A stretch of DNA of 64,000 nucleotides. It comes from Limanda limanda (taxonomy: Eukaryota > Chordata > Actinopteri > Pleuronectiformes > Pleuronectidae). The stretch lies in assembly GCF_963576545.1 (NCBI RefSeq), contig NW_026870589.1, forward strand, positions 124,001 through 188,000. Reading direction: 5' to 3'. This document shows positions 36,101-48,656 of the stretch, in pieces (within the stretch, counting starts at the first letter, position 1; each line of letters opens with the position of its first letter). The notes under the pieces are model-generated. The model worked only from the letters and a program-made list of their open reading frames with translations, made no database searches and was not told where the DNA came from. Made by a program: the position numbers and the translations under genes.

Positions 36101-37232
36101 CCGACGAAATTCCCCCAAATCTGAGGAGATATTCTTGAATAACTTTTTTTGTGAAGGTCGGAGAGACTTGCAAGTAGGCTCTACCCCCACTAAATGGGGT
36201 TGCGCGCATCGATCGGTACCATCCTTGAGCTTCTCCGACTTTCGGAAGGGTTAGGGTTAGGGATGAAAGCACATAGGAGAAAGAGATATTCTTGAATAAC
36301 TTTTTTTGTGAAGGTCGGAGAGACTTGCAAGTAGGCTCTACCCCCACTAAATGGGGTAGCGCGCATCGATCGGTACCATCCTTGAGCTTCTCCGACTTTC
36401 GGAAGGGTTAGGGTTAGGGATGAAAGCACATAGGAGAAAGAGATATTCTTGAATAACTTTTTTTGTGAAGGTCGGAGAGACTTGGAAAGTGGTTGCATCT
36501 GGACTAATTTGGGTCCTGCGGATCGATTGGTACCATCCCCGAGCTTGTACGACCTTCGGAAGAGGTCGACCGACGAAATTCCCCCAAATCTGAGGAGATA
36601 TTCTTGAATAACTTTTTTTGTGAAGGTCGGAGAGACTTGCAGGTAGGCTCTACCCCCACTAAATGGGGTAGCGCGCATCGATCGGTACCATCCTTGAGCT
36701 TCTCCGACTTTCGGAAGGGTTAGGGTTAGGGTTAGGGATGAAAGCACATAGGAGAAAGAGATATTCTTGAATAACTTTTTTTGTGAAGGTCGGAGAGACT
36801 TGCAAGTAGGCTCTACCCCAACTAAATGGGGTAGCGCGCATCGATCGGTACCATCCTTGAGCTTCTCCGACTTTCGGAAGGGTTAGGGTTAGGGATGAAA
36901 GCACATAGGAGAAAGAGATATTCTTGAATAACTTTTTTTGTGAAGGTCGGAGAGACTTGGAAAGTGGTTGCATCTGGACTAATTTGGGTCCTGCGGATCG
37001 ATTGGTACCATCCCCGAGCTTGTACGACCTTCGAAAGAGGTCGACCGACGAAATTCCCCCAAATCTGAGGAGATATTCTTGAATAACTTTTTTTGTGAAG
37101 GTCGGAGAGACTTGGAGGTAGGCTCTACCCCCACTAAATGGGGTAGCGCGCATCGATCGGTACCATCCTTGAGCTTCTCCGACTTTCGGAAGGGTTAGGG
37201 TTAGGGTTAGGGATGAAAGCACATAGGAGAAA
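33115..37232 (+). repeat. AAB segment related to 17.7-20 kb
   Basis: From about 33,433 to about 35.8 kb the monomer order and A2/A3 pattern match the region 15,701 bp upstream (from 17,732), including the CTCTGAC-marked triple A3 at 33,588-34,076. Then regular 475/469-bp trimers. A 1,894-bp offset repeat links 35,437-37,112 to 37,331-39,006, marked by GGTCGAAGAG at about 35,848 and 37,742. No gene. Confidence 0.8.
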
Positions 37233-38488
37233 GAGATATTCTTGAATAACTTTTTTTGTGAAGGTCGGAGAGACTTGCAAGTAGGCTCTACCCCCACTAA
37301 ATGGGGTAGCGCGCATCGATCGGTACCATCCTTGAGCTTCTCCGACTTTCGGAAGGGTTAGGGTTAGGGATGAAAGCACATAGGAGAAAGAGATATTCTT
37401 GAATAACTTTTTTTGTGAAGGTCGGAGAGACTTGGAAAGTGGTTGCATCTGGACTAATTTGGGTCCTGCGGATCGATTGGTACCATCCCCGAGCTTGTAC
37501 GACCTTCGGAAGAGGTCGACCGACGAAATTCCCCCAAATCTGAGGAGATATTCTTGAATAACTTTTTTTGTGAAGGTCGGAGAGACTTGCAGGTAGGCTC
37601 TACCCCCACTAAATGGGGTAGCGCGCATCGATCGGTACCATCCTTGAGCTTCTCCGACTTTCGGAAGGGTTAGGGTTAGGGTTAGGGATGAAAGCACATA
37701 GGAGAAAGAGATATTCTTGAATAACTTTTTTTGTGAAGGTCGAAGAGACTTGCAAGTAGGCTCTACCCCCACTAAATGGGGTAGCGCGCATCGATCGGTA
37801 CCATCCTTGAGCTTCTCCGACTTTCGGAAGGGTTAGGGTTAGGGATGAAAGCACATAGGAGAAAGAGATATTCTTGAATAACTTTTTTTGTGAAGGTCGG
37901 AGAGACTTGGAAAGTGGTTGCATCTGGACTAATTTGGGTCCTGCGGATCGATTGGTACCATCCCCGAGCTTGTACGACCTTCGAAAGAGGTCGACCGACG
38001 AAATTCCCCCAAATCTGAGGAGATATTCTTGAATAACTTTTTTTGTGAAGGTCGGAGAGACTTGCAAGTAGGCTCTACCCCCACTAAATGGGGTTGCGCG
38101 CATCGATCGGTACCATCCTTGAGCTTCTCCGACTTTCGGAAGGGTTAGGGTTAGGGATGAAAGCACATAGGAGAAAGAGATATTCTTGAATAACTTTTTT
38201 TGTGAAGGTCGGAGAGACTTGCAAGTAGGCTCTACCCCCACTAAATGGGGTAGCGCGCATCGATCGGTACCATCCTTGAGCTTCTCCGACTTTCGGAAGG
38301 GTTAGGGTTAGGGATGAAAGCACATAGGAGAAAGAGATATTCTTGAATAACTTTTTTTGTGAAGGTCGGAGAGACTTGGAAAGTGGTTGCATCTGGACTA
38401 ATTTGGGTCCTGCGGATCGATTGGTACCATCCCCGAGCTTGTACGACCTTCGGAAGAGGTCGACCGACGAAATTCCCCCAAATCTGAG

Positions 38489-40554
38489 GAGATATTCTTG
38501 AATAACTTTTTTTGTGAAGGTCGGAGAGACTTGCAGGTAGGCTCTACCCCCACTAAATGGGGTAGCGCGCATCGATCGGTACCATCCTTGAGCTTCTCCG
38601 ACTTTCGGAAGGGTTAGGGTTAGGGTTAGGGATGAAAGCACATAGGAGAAAGAGATATTCTTGAATAACTTTTTTTGTGAAGGTCGGAGAGACTTGCAAG
38701 TAGGCTCTACCCCAACTAAATGGGGTAGCGCGCATCGATCGGTACCATCCTTGAGCTTCTCCGACTTTCGGAAGGGTTAGGGTTAGGGATGAAAGCACAT
38801 AGGAGAAAGAGATATTCTTGAATAACTTTTTTTGTGAAGGTCGGAGAGACTTGGAAAGTGGTTGCATCTGGACTAATTTGGGTCCTGCGGATCGATTGGT
38901 ACCATCCCCGAGCTTGTACGACCTTCGAAAGAGGTCGACCGACGAAATTCCCCCAAATCTGAGGAGATATTCTTGAATAACTTTTTTTGTGAAGGTCGGA
39001 GAGACTTGCAAGTAGGCTCTACCCCCACTAAATGGGGTAGCGCGCATCGATCGGTACCATCCTTGAGCTTCTCCGACTTTCGGAAGGGTTAGGGTTAGGG
39101 TTAGGGATGAAAGCACATAGGAGAAAGAGATATTCTTGAATAACTTTTTTTGTGAAGGTCGGAGAGACTTGTTAGTAGGCTCTACCCCCACTAAATGGGG
39201 TAGCGCGCATCGATCGGTACCATCCTTGAGCTTCTCCGACTTTCGGAAGGGTTAGGGTTAGGGTTAGAGATGAAAGCACATAGGAGAAAGAGATATTCTT
39301 GAATAACTTTTTTTGTGAAGGTCGGAGAGACTTGGAAAGTGGTTGCATCTGGACTAATTTGGGTCCTGCGGATCGATTGGTACCATCCCCGAGCTTGTAC
39401 GACCTTCGGAAGAGGTCGACCGACGAAATTCCCCCAAATCTGAGGAGATATTCTTGAATAACTTTTTTTGTGAAGGTCGGAGAGACTTGCAAGTAGGCTC
39501 TACCCCCACTAAATGGGGTAGCGCGCATCAATCGGTACCATCCTTGAGCTTCTCCGACTTTCGGAAGGTTAGGGTTAGGGTTAGGGATGAAAGCACATAG
39601 GAGAAAGAGATATTCTTGAATAACTTTTTTTGTGAAGGTCGGAGAGACTTGCAAGTAGGCTCTACCCCCACTAAATGGGGTAGCGCGCATCGATCGGTAC
39701 CATCCTTGAGCTTCTCCGACTTTCGGAAGGGTTAGGGTTAGGGATGAAAGCACATAGGAGAAAGAGATATTCTTGAATAACTTTTTTTGTGAAGGTCGGA
39801 GAGACTTGGAAAGTGGTTGCATCTGGACTAATTTGGGTCCTGCGGATCGATTGGTACCATCCCCGAGCTTGTACGACCTTCGAAAGAGGTCGACCGACGA
39901 AATTCCCCCAAATCTGAGGAGATATTCTTGAATAACTTTTTTTGTGAAGGTCGGAGAGACTTGCAAGTAGGCTCTACCCCCACTAAATGGGGTTGCGCGC
40001 ATCGATCGGTACCATCCTTGAGCTTCTCCGACTTTCGGAAGGGTTAGGGTTAGGGTTAGGGATGAAAGCACATAGGAGAAAGAGATATTCTTGAATAACT
40101 TTTTTTGTGAAGGTCGGAGAGACTTGGAAAGTGGTTGCATCTGGACTAATTTGGGTCCTGCGGATCGATTAGTACCATCCCCGAGCTTGTACGACCTTCG
40201 GAAGAGGTCGACCGACGAAATTCCCCCAAATCTGAGGAGATATTCTTGAATAACTTTTTTTGTGAAGGTCGGAGAGACTTGCAAGTAGGCTCTACCCCCA
40301 CTAAATGGGGTAGCGCGCATCGATCGGTACCATCCTTGAGCTTCTCCGACTTTCGGAAGGGTTAGGGTTAGGGTTAGGGATGAAAGCACATAGGAGAAAG
40401 AGATATTCTTGAATAACTTTTTTTGTGAAGGTCGGAGAGACTTGGAAAGTGGTTGCATCTGGACTAATTTGGGTCCTGCGGATCGATTGGTACCATCCCC
40501 GAGCTTTTACGACCTTCGGAAGAGGTCGACCGACGAAATTCCCCCAAATCTGAG
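38489..40554 (+). repeat. 2,066-bp marker block, copy 3
   Basis: Same string as copy 1 at an offset of 12,207 bp. Private changes include a GAG in the last telomeric G-tract (near 39,268) and CGATTAGTACC (near 40,171). Confidence 0.88.
39445..39606 (+). repeat. 162-bp A variant, copy 3
   Basis: Same two changes, inside marker-block copy 3. Confidence 0.9.
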
Positions 40555-41667
40555 GAGATATTCTTGAATAACTTTTTTTGTGAAGGTCGGAGAGACTTGC
40601 AAGTAGGCTCTACCCCCACTAAATGGGGTTGCGCGCATCGATCGGTACCATCCTTGAGCTTCTCCGACTTTCGGAAGGGTTAGGGTTAGGGTTAGGGATG
40701 AAAGCACATAGGAGAAAGAGATATTCTTGAATAACTTTTTTTGTGAAGGTCGGAGAGACTTGCAAGTAGGCTCTACCCCCACTAAATGGGGTAGCGCGCA
40801 TCGATCGGTACCATCCTTGAGCTTCTCCGACTTTCGGAAGGGTTAGGGTTAGGGATGAAAGCACATAGGAGAAAGAGATATTCTTGAATAACTTTTTTTG
40901 TGAAGGTCGGAGAGACTTGCAAGTAGGCTCTACCCCCACTAAATGGGGTAGCGCGCATCGATCGGTACCATCCTTGAGCTTCTCCGACTTTCGGAAGGGT
41001 TAGGGTTAGGGTTAGGGATGAAAGCACATAGGAGAAAGAGATATTCTTGAATAACTTTTTTTGTGAAGGTCGGAGAGACTTGGAAAGTGGTTGCATCTGG
41101 ACTAATTTGGGTCCTGCGGATCGATTGGTACCATCCCCGAGCTTGTACGACCTTCGGAAGAGGTCGACCGACGAAATTCCCCCAAATCTGAGGAGATATT
41201 CTTGAATAACTTTTTTTGTGAAGGTCGGAGAGACTTGGAGGTAGGCTCTACCCCCACTAAATGGGGTAGCGCGCATCGATCGGTACCATCCTTGAGCTTC
41301 TCCGACTTTCGGAAGGGTTAGGGTTAGGGTTAGGGATGAAAGCACATAGGAGAAAGAGATATTCTTGAATAACTTTTTTTGTGAAGGTCGGAGAGACTTG
41401 CAAGTAGGCTCTACCCCCACTAAATGGGGTAGCGCGCATCGATCGGTACCATCCTTGAGCTTCTCCGACTTTCGGAAGGGTTAGGGTTAGGGATGAAAGC
41501 ACATAGGAGAAAGAGATATTCTTGAATAACTTTTTTTGTGAAGGTCGGAGAGACTTGGAAAGTGGTTGCATCTGGACTAATTTGGGTCCTGCGGATCGAT
41601 TGGTACCATCCCCGAGCTTGTACGACCTTCGGAAGAGGTCGACCGACGAAATTCCCCCAAATCTGAG

Positions 41668-43733
41668 GAGATATTCTTGAATAACTTTTTTTGTGAAGGT
41701 CGGAGAGACTTGCAGGTAGGCTCTACCCCCACTAAATGGGGTAGCGCGCATCGATCGGTACCATCCTTGAGCTTCTCCGACTTTCGGAAGGGTTAGGGTT
41801 AGGGTTAGGGATGAAAGCACATAGGAGAAAGAGATATTCTTGAATAACTTTTTTTGTGAAGGTCGGAGAGACTTGCAAGTAGGCTCTACCCCAACTAAAT
41901 GGGGTAGCGCGCATCGATCGGTACCATCCTTGAGCTTCTCCGACTTTCGGAAGGGTTAGGGTTAGGGATGAAAGCACATAGGAGAAAGAGATATTCTTGA
42001 ATAACTTTTTTTGTGAAGGTCGGAGAGACTTGGAAAGTGGTTGCATCTGGACTAATTTGGGTCCTGCGGATCGATTGGTACCATCCCCGAGCTTGTACGA
42101 CCTTCGAAAGAGGTCGACCGACGAAATTCCCCCAAATCTGAGGAGATATTCTTGAATAACTTTTTTTGTGAAGGTCGGAGAGACTTGCAAGTAGGCTCTA
42201 CCCCCACTAAATGGGGTAGCACGCATCGATCGGTACCATCCTTGAGCTTCTCCGACTTTCGGAAGGGTTAGGGTTAGGGTTAGGGATGAAAGCACATAGG
42301 AGAAAGAGATATTCTTGAATAACTTTTTTTGTGAAGGTCGGAGAGACTTGTTAGTAGGCTCTACCCCCACTAAATGGGGTAGCGCGCATCGATCGGTACC
42401 ATCCTTGAGCTTCTCCGACTTTCGGAAGGGTTAGGGTTAGGGTTAGGGATGAAAGCACATAGGAGAAAGAGATATTCTTGAATAACTTTTTTTGTGAAGG
42501 TCGGAGAGACTTGGAAAGTGGTTGCATCTGGACTAATTTGGGTCCTGCGGATCGATTGGTACCATCCCCGAGCTTGTACGACCTTCGGAAGAGGTCGACC
42601 GACGAAATTCCCCCAAATCTGAGGAGATATTCTTGAATAACTTTTTTTGTGAAGGTCGGAGAGACTTGCAAGTAGGCTCTACCCCCACTAAATGGGGTAG
42701 CGCGCATCAATCGGTACCATCCTTGAGCTTCTCCGACTTTCGGAAGGTTAGGGTTAGGGTTAGGGATGAAAGCACATAGGAGAAAGAGATATTCTTGAAT
42801 AACTTTTTTTGTGAAGGTCGGAGAGACTTGCAAGTAGGCTCTACCCCCACTAAATGGGGTAGCGCGCATCGATCGGTACCATCCTTGAGCTTCTCCGACT
42901 TTCGGAAGGGTTAGGGTTAGGGATGAAAGCACATAGGAGAAAGAGATATTCTTGAATAACTTTTTTTGTGAAGGTCGGAGAGACTTGGAAAGTGGTTGCA
43001 TCTGGACTAATTTGGGTCCTGCGGATCGATTGGTACCATCCCCGAGCTTGTACGACCTTCGAAAGAGGTCGACCGACGAAATTCCCCCAAATCTGAGGAG
43101 ATATTCTTGAATAACTTTTTTTGTGAAGGTCGGAGAGACTTGCAAGTAGGCTCTACCCCCACTAAATGGGGTTGCGCGCATCGATCGGTACCATCCTAGA
43201 GCTTCTCCGACTTTCGGAAGGGTTAGGGTTAGGGTTAGGGATGAAAGCACATAGGAGAAAGAGATATTCTTGAATAACTTTTTTTGTGAAGGTCGGAGAG
43301 ACTTGGAAAGTGGTTGCATCTGGACTAATTTGGGTCCTGCGGATCGATTGGTACCATCCCCGAGCTTGTACGACCTTCGGAAGAGGTCGACCGACGAAAT
43401 TCCCCCAAATCTGAGGAGATATTCTTGAATAACTTTTTTTGTGAAGGTCGGAGAGACTTGCAAGTAGGCTCTACCCCCACTAAATGGGGTAGCGCGCATC
43501 GATCGGTACCATCCTTGAGCTTCTCCGACTTTCGGAAGGGTTAGGGTTAGGGTTAGGGATGAAAGCACATAGGAGAAAGAGATATTCTTGAATAACTTTT
43601 TTTGTGAAGGTCGGAGAGACTTGGAAAGTGGTTGCATCTGGACTAATTTGGGTCCTGCGGATCGATTGGTACCATCCCCGAGCTTTTACGACCTTCGGAA
43701 GAGGTCGACCGACGAAATTCCCCCAAATCTGAG
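41668..43733 (+). repeat. 2,066-bp marker block, copy 4
   Basis: Same string, 3,179 bp after copy 3 and 10,776 bp after copy 2. It shares GTAGCACGC (near 42,220) and ATCCTAGAGC (near 43,196) with copy 2. Confidence 0.88.
42624..42785 (+). repeat. 162-bp A variant, copy 4
   Basis: Same two changes, inside marker-block copy 4. Confidence 0.9.
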
Positions 43734-43896
43734 GAGATATTCTTGAATAACTTTTTTTGTGAAGGTCGGAGAGACTTGCAAGTAGGCTCTACCCCCACTA
43801 AATGGGGTTGCGCGCATCGATCGGTACCATCCTTGAGCTTCTCCGACTTTCGGAAGGGTTAGGGTTAGGGTTAGGGATGAAAGCACATAGGAGAAA

Positions 43897-46098
43897 GAGA
43901 TATTCTTGAATAACTTTTTTTGTGAAGGTCGGAGAGACTTGCAAGTAGGCTCTACCCCCACTAAATGGGGTAGCGCGCATCGATCGGTACCATCCTTGAG
44001 CTTCTCCGACTTTCGGAAGGGTTAGGGTTAGGGATGAAAGCACATAGGAGAAAGAGATATTCTTGAATAACTTTTTTTGTGAAGGTCGGAGAGACTTGCA
44101 AGTAGGCTCTACCCCCACTAAATGGGGTAGCGCGCATCGATCGGTACCATCCTTGAGCTTTTCCGACTTTCGGAAGGGTTAGGGTTAGGGTTAGGGATGA
44201 AAGCACATAGGAGAAAGAGATATTCTTGAATAACTTTTTTTGTGAAGGTCGGAGAGACTTGGAAAGTGGTTGCATCTGGACTAATTTGGGTCCTGCGGAT
44301 CGATTGGTACCATCCCCGAGCTTGTACGACCTTCGGAAGAGGTCGACCGACGAAATTCCCCCAAATCTGAGGAGATATTCTTGAATAACTTTTTTTGTGA
44401 AGGTCGGAGAGACTTGGAGGTAGGCTCTACCCCCACTAAATGGGGTAGCGCGCATCGATCGGTACCATCCTTGAGCTTCTCCGACTTTCGGAAGGGTTAG
44501 GGTTAGGGATGAAAGCACATAGGAGAAAGAGATATTCTTGAATAACTTTTTTTGTGAAGGTCGGAGAGACTTGCAAGTAGGCTCTACCCCCACTAAATGG
44601 GGTAGCGCGCATCGATCGGTACCATCCTTGAGCTTCTCCGACTTTCGGAAGGGTTAGGGTTAGGGATGAAAGCACATAGGAGAAAGAGATATTCTTGAAT
44701 AACTTTTTTTGTGAAGGTCGGAGAGACTTGGAAAGTGGTTGCATCTGGACTAATTTGGGTCCTGCGGATCGATTGGTACCATCCCCGAGCTTGTACGACC
44801 TTCGGAAGAGGTCGACCGACGAAATTCCCCCAAATCTGAGGAGATATTCTTGAATAACTTTTTTTGTGAAGGTCGGAGAGACTTGCAGGTAGGCTCTACC
44901 CCAACTAAATGGGGTAGCGCGCATCGATCGGTACCATCCTTGAGCTTCTCCGACTTTCGGAAGGGTTAGGGTTAGGGTTAGGGATGAAAGCACATAGGAG
45001 AAAGAGATATTCTTGAATAACTTTTTTTGTGAAGGTCAGAGAGACTTGCAAGTAGGCTCTACCCCCACTAAATGGGGTAGCGCGCATCGATCGGTACCAT
45101 CCTTGAGCTTCTCCGACTTTCGGAAGGGTTAGGGTTAGGGATGAAAGCACATAGGAGAAAGAGATATTCTTGAATAACTTTTTTTGTGAAGGTCGGAGAG
45201 ACTTGGAAAGTGGTTGCATCTGGACTAATTTGGGTCCTGCGGATCGATTGGTACCATCTTTGAGCTTGTACGACCTTCGAAAGAGGTCGACCGATGAAAT
45301 TCCCCCAAATCTGAGGAGATATTCTTGAATAACTTTTTTTGTGAAGGTCGGAGAGACTTGCAAGTAGGCTCTACCCCCACTAAATGGGGTTGCGCGCATC
45401 GATCGGTACCATCCTTGAGCTTCTCCGACTTTCGGAAGGGTTAGGGTTAGGGATGAAAGCACATAGGAGAAAGAGATATTCTTGAATAACTTTTTTTGTG
45501 AAGGTCGGAGAGACTTGCAAGTAGGCTCTACCCCCACTAAATGGGGTAGCGCGCATCGATCGGTACCATCCTTGAGCTTCTCCGACTTTCGGAAGGGTTA
45601 GGGTTAGGGATGAAAGCACATAGGAGAAAGAGATATTCTTGAATAACTTTTTTTGTGAAGGTCGGAGAGACTTGGAAAGTGGTTGCATCTGGACTAATTT
45701 GGGTCCTGCGGATCGATTGGTACCATCCCCGAGCTTGTACGACCTTCGGAAGAGGTCGACCGACGAAATTCCCCCAAATCTGAGGAGATATTCTTGAATA
45801 ACTTTTTTTGTGAAGGTCGGAGAGACTTGCAGGTAGGCTCTACCCCCACTAAATGGGGTAGCGCGCATCGATCGGTACCATCCTTGAGCTTCTCCGACTT
45901 TCGGAAGGGTTAGGGTTAGGGATGAAAGCACATAGGAGAAAGAGATATTCTTGAATAACTTTTTTTGTGAAGGTCGGAGAGACTTGCAAGTAGGCTCTAC
46001 CCCAACTAAATGGGGTAGCGCGCATCGATCGGTACCATCCTTGAGCTTCTCCGACTTTCGGAAGGGTTAGGGTTAGGGATGAAAGCACATAGGAGAAA
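43897..46098 (+). repeat. A2-rich AAB segment
   Basis: Order from 43,897: A2, A3, B, A2, A2, B, A3, A2, B, A2, A2, B, A2, A2. The B at 45,161-45,315 is unusual: CATCTTTGAG replaces CATCCCCGAG and GATGAAA replaces GACGAAA. From about 45,440 the sequence matches 8,970 bp downstream. No gene. Confidence 0.82.
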
Positions 46099-46253
46099 GA
46101 GATATTCTTGAATAACTTTTTTTGTGAAGGTCGGAGAGACTTGGAAAGTGGTTGCATCTGGACTAATTTGGGTCCTGCGGATCGATTGGTACCATCCCCG
46201 AGCTTGTACGACCTTCGAAAGAGGTCGACCGACGAAATTCCCCCAAATCTGAG

Positions 46254-47557
46254 GAGATATTCTTGAATAACTTTTTTTGTGAAGGTCGGAGAGACTTGCA
46301 AGTAGGCTCTACCCCCACTAAATGGGGTTGCGCGCATCGATCGGTACCATCCTTGAGCTTCTCCGACTTTCGGAAGGGTTAGGGTTAGGGTTAGGGATGA
46401 AAGCACATAGGAGAAAGAGATATTCTTGAATAACTTTTTTTGTGAAGGTCGGAGAGACTTGCAAGTAGGCTCTACCCCCACTAAATGGGGTAGCGCGCAT
46501 CGATCGGTACAATCCTTGAGCTTCTCCGACTTTCGGAAGGGTTAGGGTTAGGGTTAGGGATGAAAGCACATAGGAGAAAGAGATATTCTTGAATAACTTT
46601 TTTTGTGAAGGTCGGAGAGACTTGCAAGTAGGCTCTACCCCCACTAAATGGGGTAGCGCGCATCGATCGGTACCATCCTTGAGCTTCTCCGACTTTTGGA
46701 AGGGTTAGGGTTAGGGTTAGGGATGAAAGCACATAGGAGAAAGAGATATTCTTGAATAACTTTTTTTGTGAAGGTCGGAGAGACTTGCAAGTAGGCTCTA
46801 CCCCCACTAAATGGGGTAGCGCGCATCGATCGGTACCATCCTTGAGCTTCTCCGACTTTCGGAAGGGTTAGGGTTAGGGTTAGGGATGAAAGCACATAGG
46901 AGAAAGAGATATTCTTGAATAACTTTTTTTGTGAAGGTCGGAGAGACTTGCAAGTAGGCTCTACCCCCACTAAATGGGGTAGCGCGCATCGATCGGTACC
47001 ATCCTTGAGCTTCTCCGACTTTCGGAAGGGTTAGGGTTAGGGTTAGGGATGAAAGCACATAGGAGAAAGAGATATTCTTGAATAACTTTTTTTGTGAAGG
47101 TCGGAGAGACTTGCAAGTAGGCTCTACCCCCACTAAATGGGGTAGCGCGCATCGATCGGTACCATCCTTGAGCTTCTCCGACTTTCGGAAGGGTTAGGGT
47201 TAGGGTTAGGGATGAAAGCACATAGGAGAAAGAGATATTCTTGAATAACTTTTTTTGTGAAGGTCGGAGAGACTTGCAAGTAGGCTCTACCCCCACTAAA
47301 TGGGGTAGCGCGCATCGATCAGTACCATCCTTGAGCTTCTCCGACTTTCGGAAGGGTTAGGGTTAGGGTTAGGGATGCAAGCACATAGGAGAAAGAGATA
47401 TTCTTGAATAACTTTTTTTGTGAAGGTCGGAGAGACTTGCAAGTAGGCTCTACCCCCACTAAATGGGGTAGCGCGCATCGATCAGTACCATCCTTGAGCT
47501 TCTCCGACTTTCGGAAGGGTTAGGGTTAGGGTTAGGGATGAAAGCACATAGGAGAAA
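46254..47557 (+). repeat. Run of eight A3 monomers, 1
   Basis: Eight consecutive 163-bp A units (1,304 bp) without a B. Ordered internal markers are TACAATCC in unit 2, CTTTTGG in unit 3, and GATCAGTACC in units 7 and 8. Unit 7 has a private GATGCAAG near 47,375. Confidence 0.9.
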
Positions 47558-48656
47558 GAGATATTCTTGAATAACTTTTTTTGTGAAGGTCGGAGAGACT
47601 TGGAAAGTGGTTGCATCTGGACTAATTTGGGTCCTGCGGATCGATTGGTACCATCCCCGAGCTTGTACGACCTTCGGAAGAGGTCGACCGACGAAATTCC
47701 CCCAAATCTGAGGAGATATTCTTGAATAACTTTTTTTGTGAAGGTCGGAGAGACTTGCAGGTAGGCTCTACCCCCACTAAATGGGGTAGCGCGCATCGAT
47801 CGGTACCATCCTTGAGCTTCTCCGACTTTCGGAAGGGTTAGGGTTAGGGATGAAAGCACATAGGAGAAAGAGATATTCTTGAATAACTTTTTTTGTGAAG
47901 GTCGGAGAGACTTGCAAGTAGGCTCTACCCCCACTAAATGGGGTAGCGCGCATCGATCGGTACCATCCTTGAGCTTCTCCGACTTTCGGAAGGGTTAGGG
48001 TTAGGGATGAAAGCACATAGGAGAAAGAGATATTCTTGAATAACTTTTTTTGTGAAGGTCGGAGAGACTTGGAAAGTGGTTGCATCTGGACTAATTTGGG
48101 TCCTGCGGATCGATTGGTACCATCCCCGAGCTTGTACGACCTTCGAAAGAGGTCGACCGACGAAATTCCCCCAAATCTGAGGAGATATTCTTGAATAACT
48201 TTTTTTGTGAAGGTCGGAGAGACTTGCAGGTAGGCTCTACCCCCACTAAATGGGGTAGCGCGCATCGATCGGTACCATCCTTGAGCTTCTCCGACTTTCG
48301 GAAGGGTTAGGGTTAGGGTTAGGGATGAAAGCACATAGGAGAAAGAGATATTCTTGAATAACTTTTTTTGTGAAGGTCGGAGAGACTTGCAAGTAGGCTC
48401 TACCCCCACTAAATGGGGTAGCGCACATCGATCGGTACCATCCTTGAGCTTCTCCGACTTTCGGAAGGGTTAGGGTTAGGGATGAAAGCACATAGGAGAA
48501 AGAGATATTCTTGAATAACTTTTTTTGTGAAGGTCGGAGAGACTTGGAAAGTGGTTGCATCTGGACTAATTTGGGTCCTGCGGATCGATTGGTACCATCC
48601 CCGAGCTTGTACGACCTTCGAAAGAGGTCGACCGACGAAATTCCCCCAAATCTGAG

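Larger units (their letters stand above)
37233..43896 (+). repeat. Right half of the large segmental duplication
   Basis: Contains marker-block copies 3 and 4 with a 3,179-bp period. It matches 25,026-33,114 except that the 1,431-bp segment is single here. Only satellite monomers. Confidence 0.82.
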
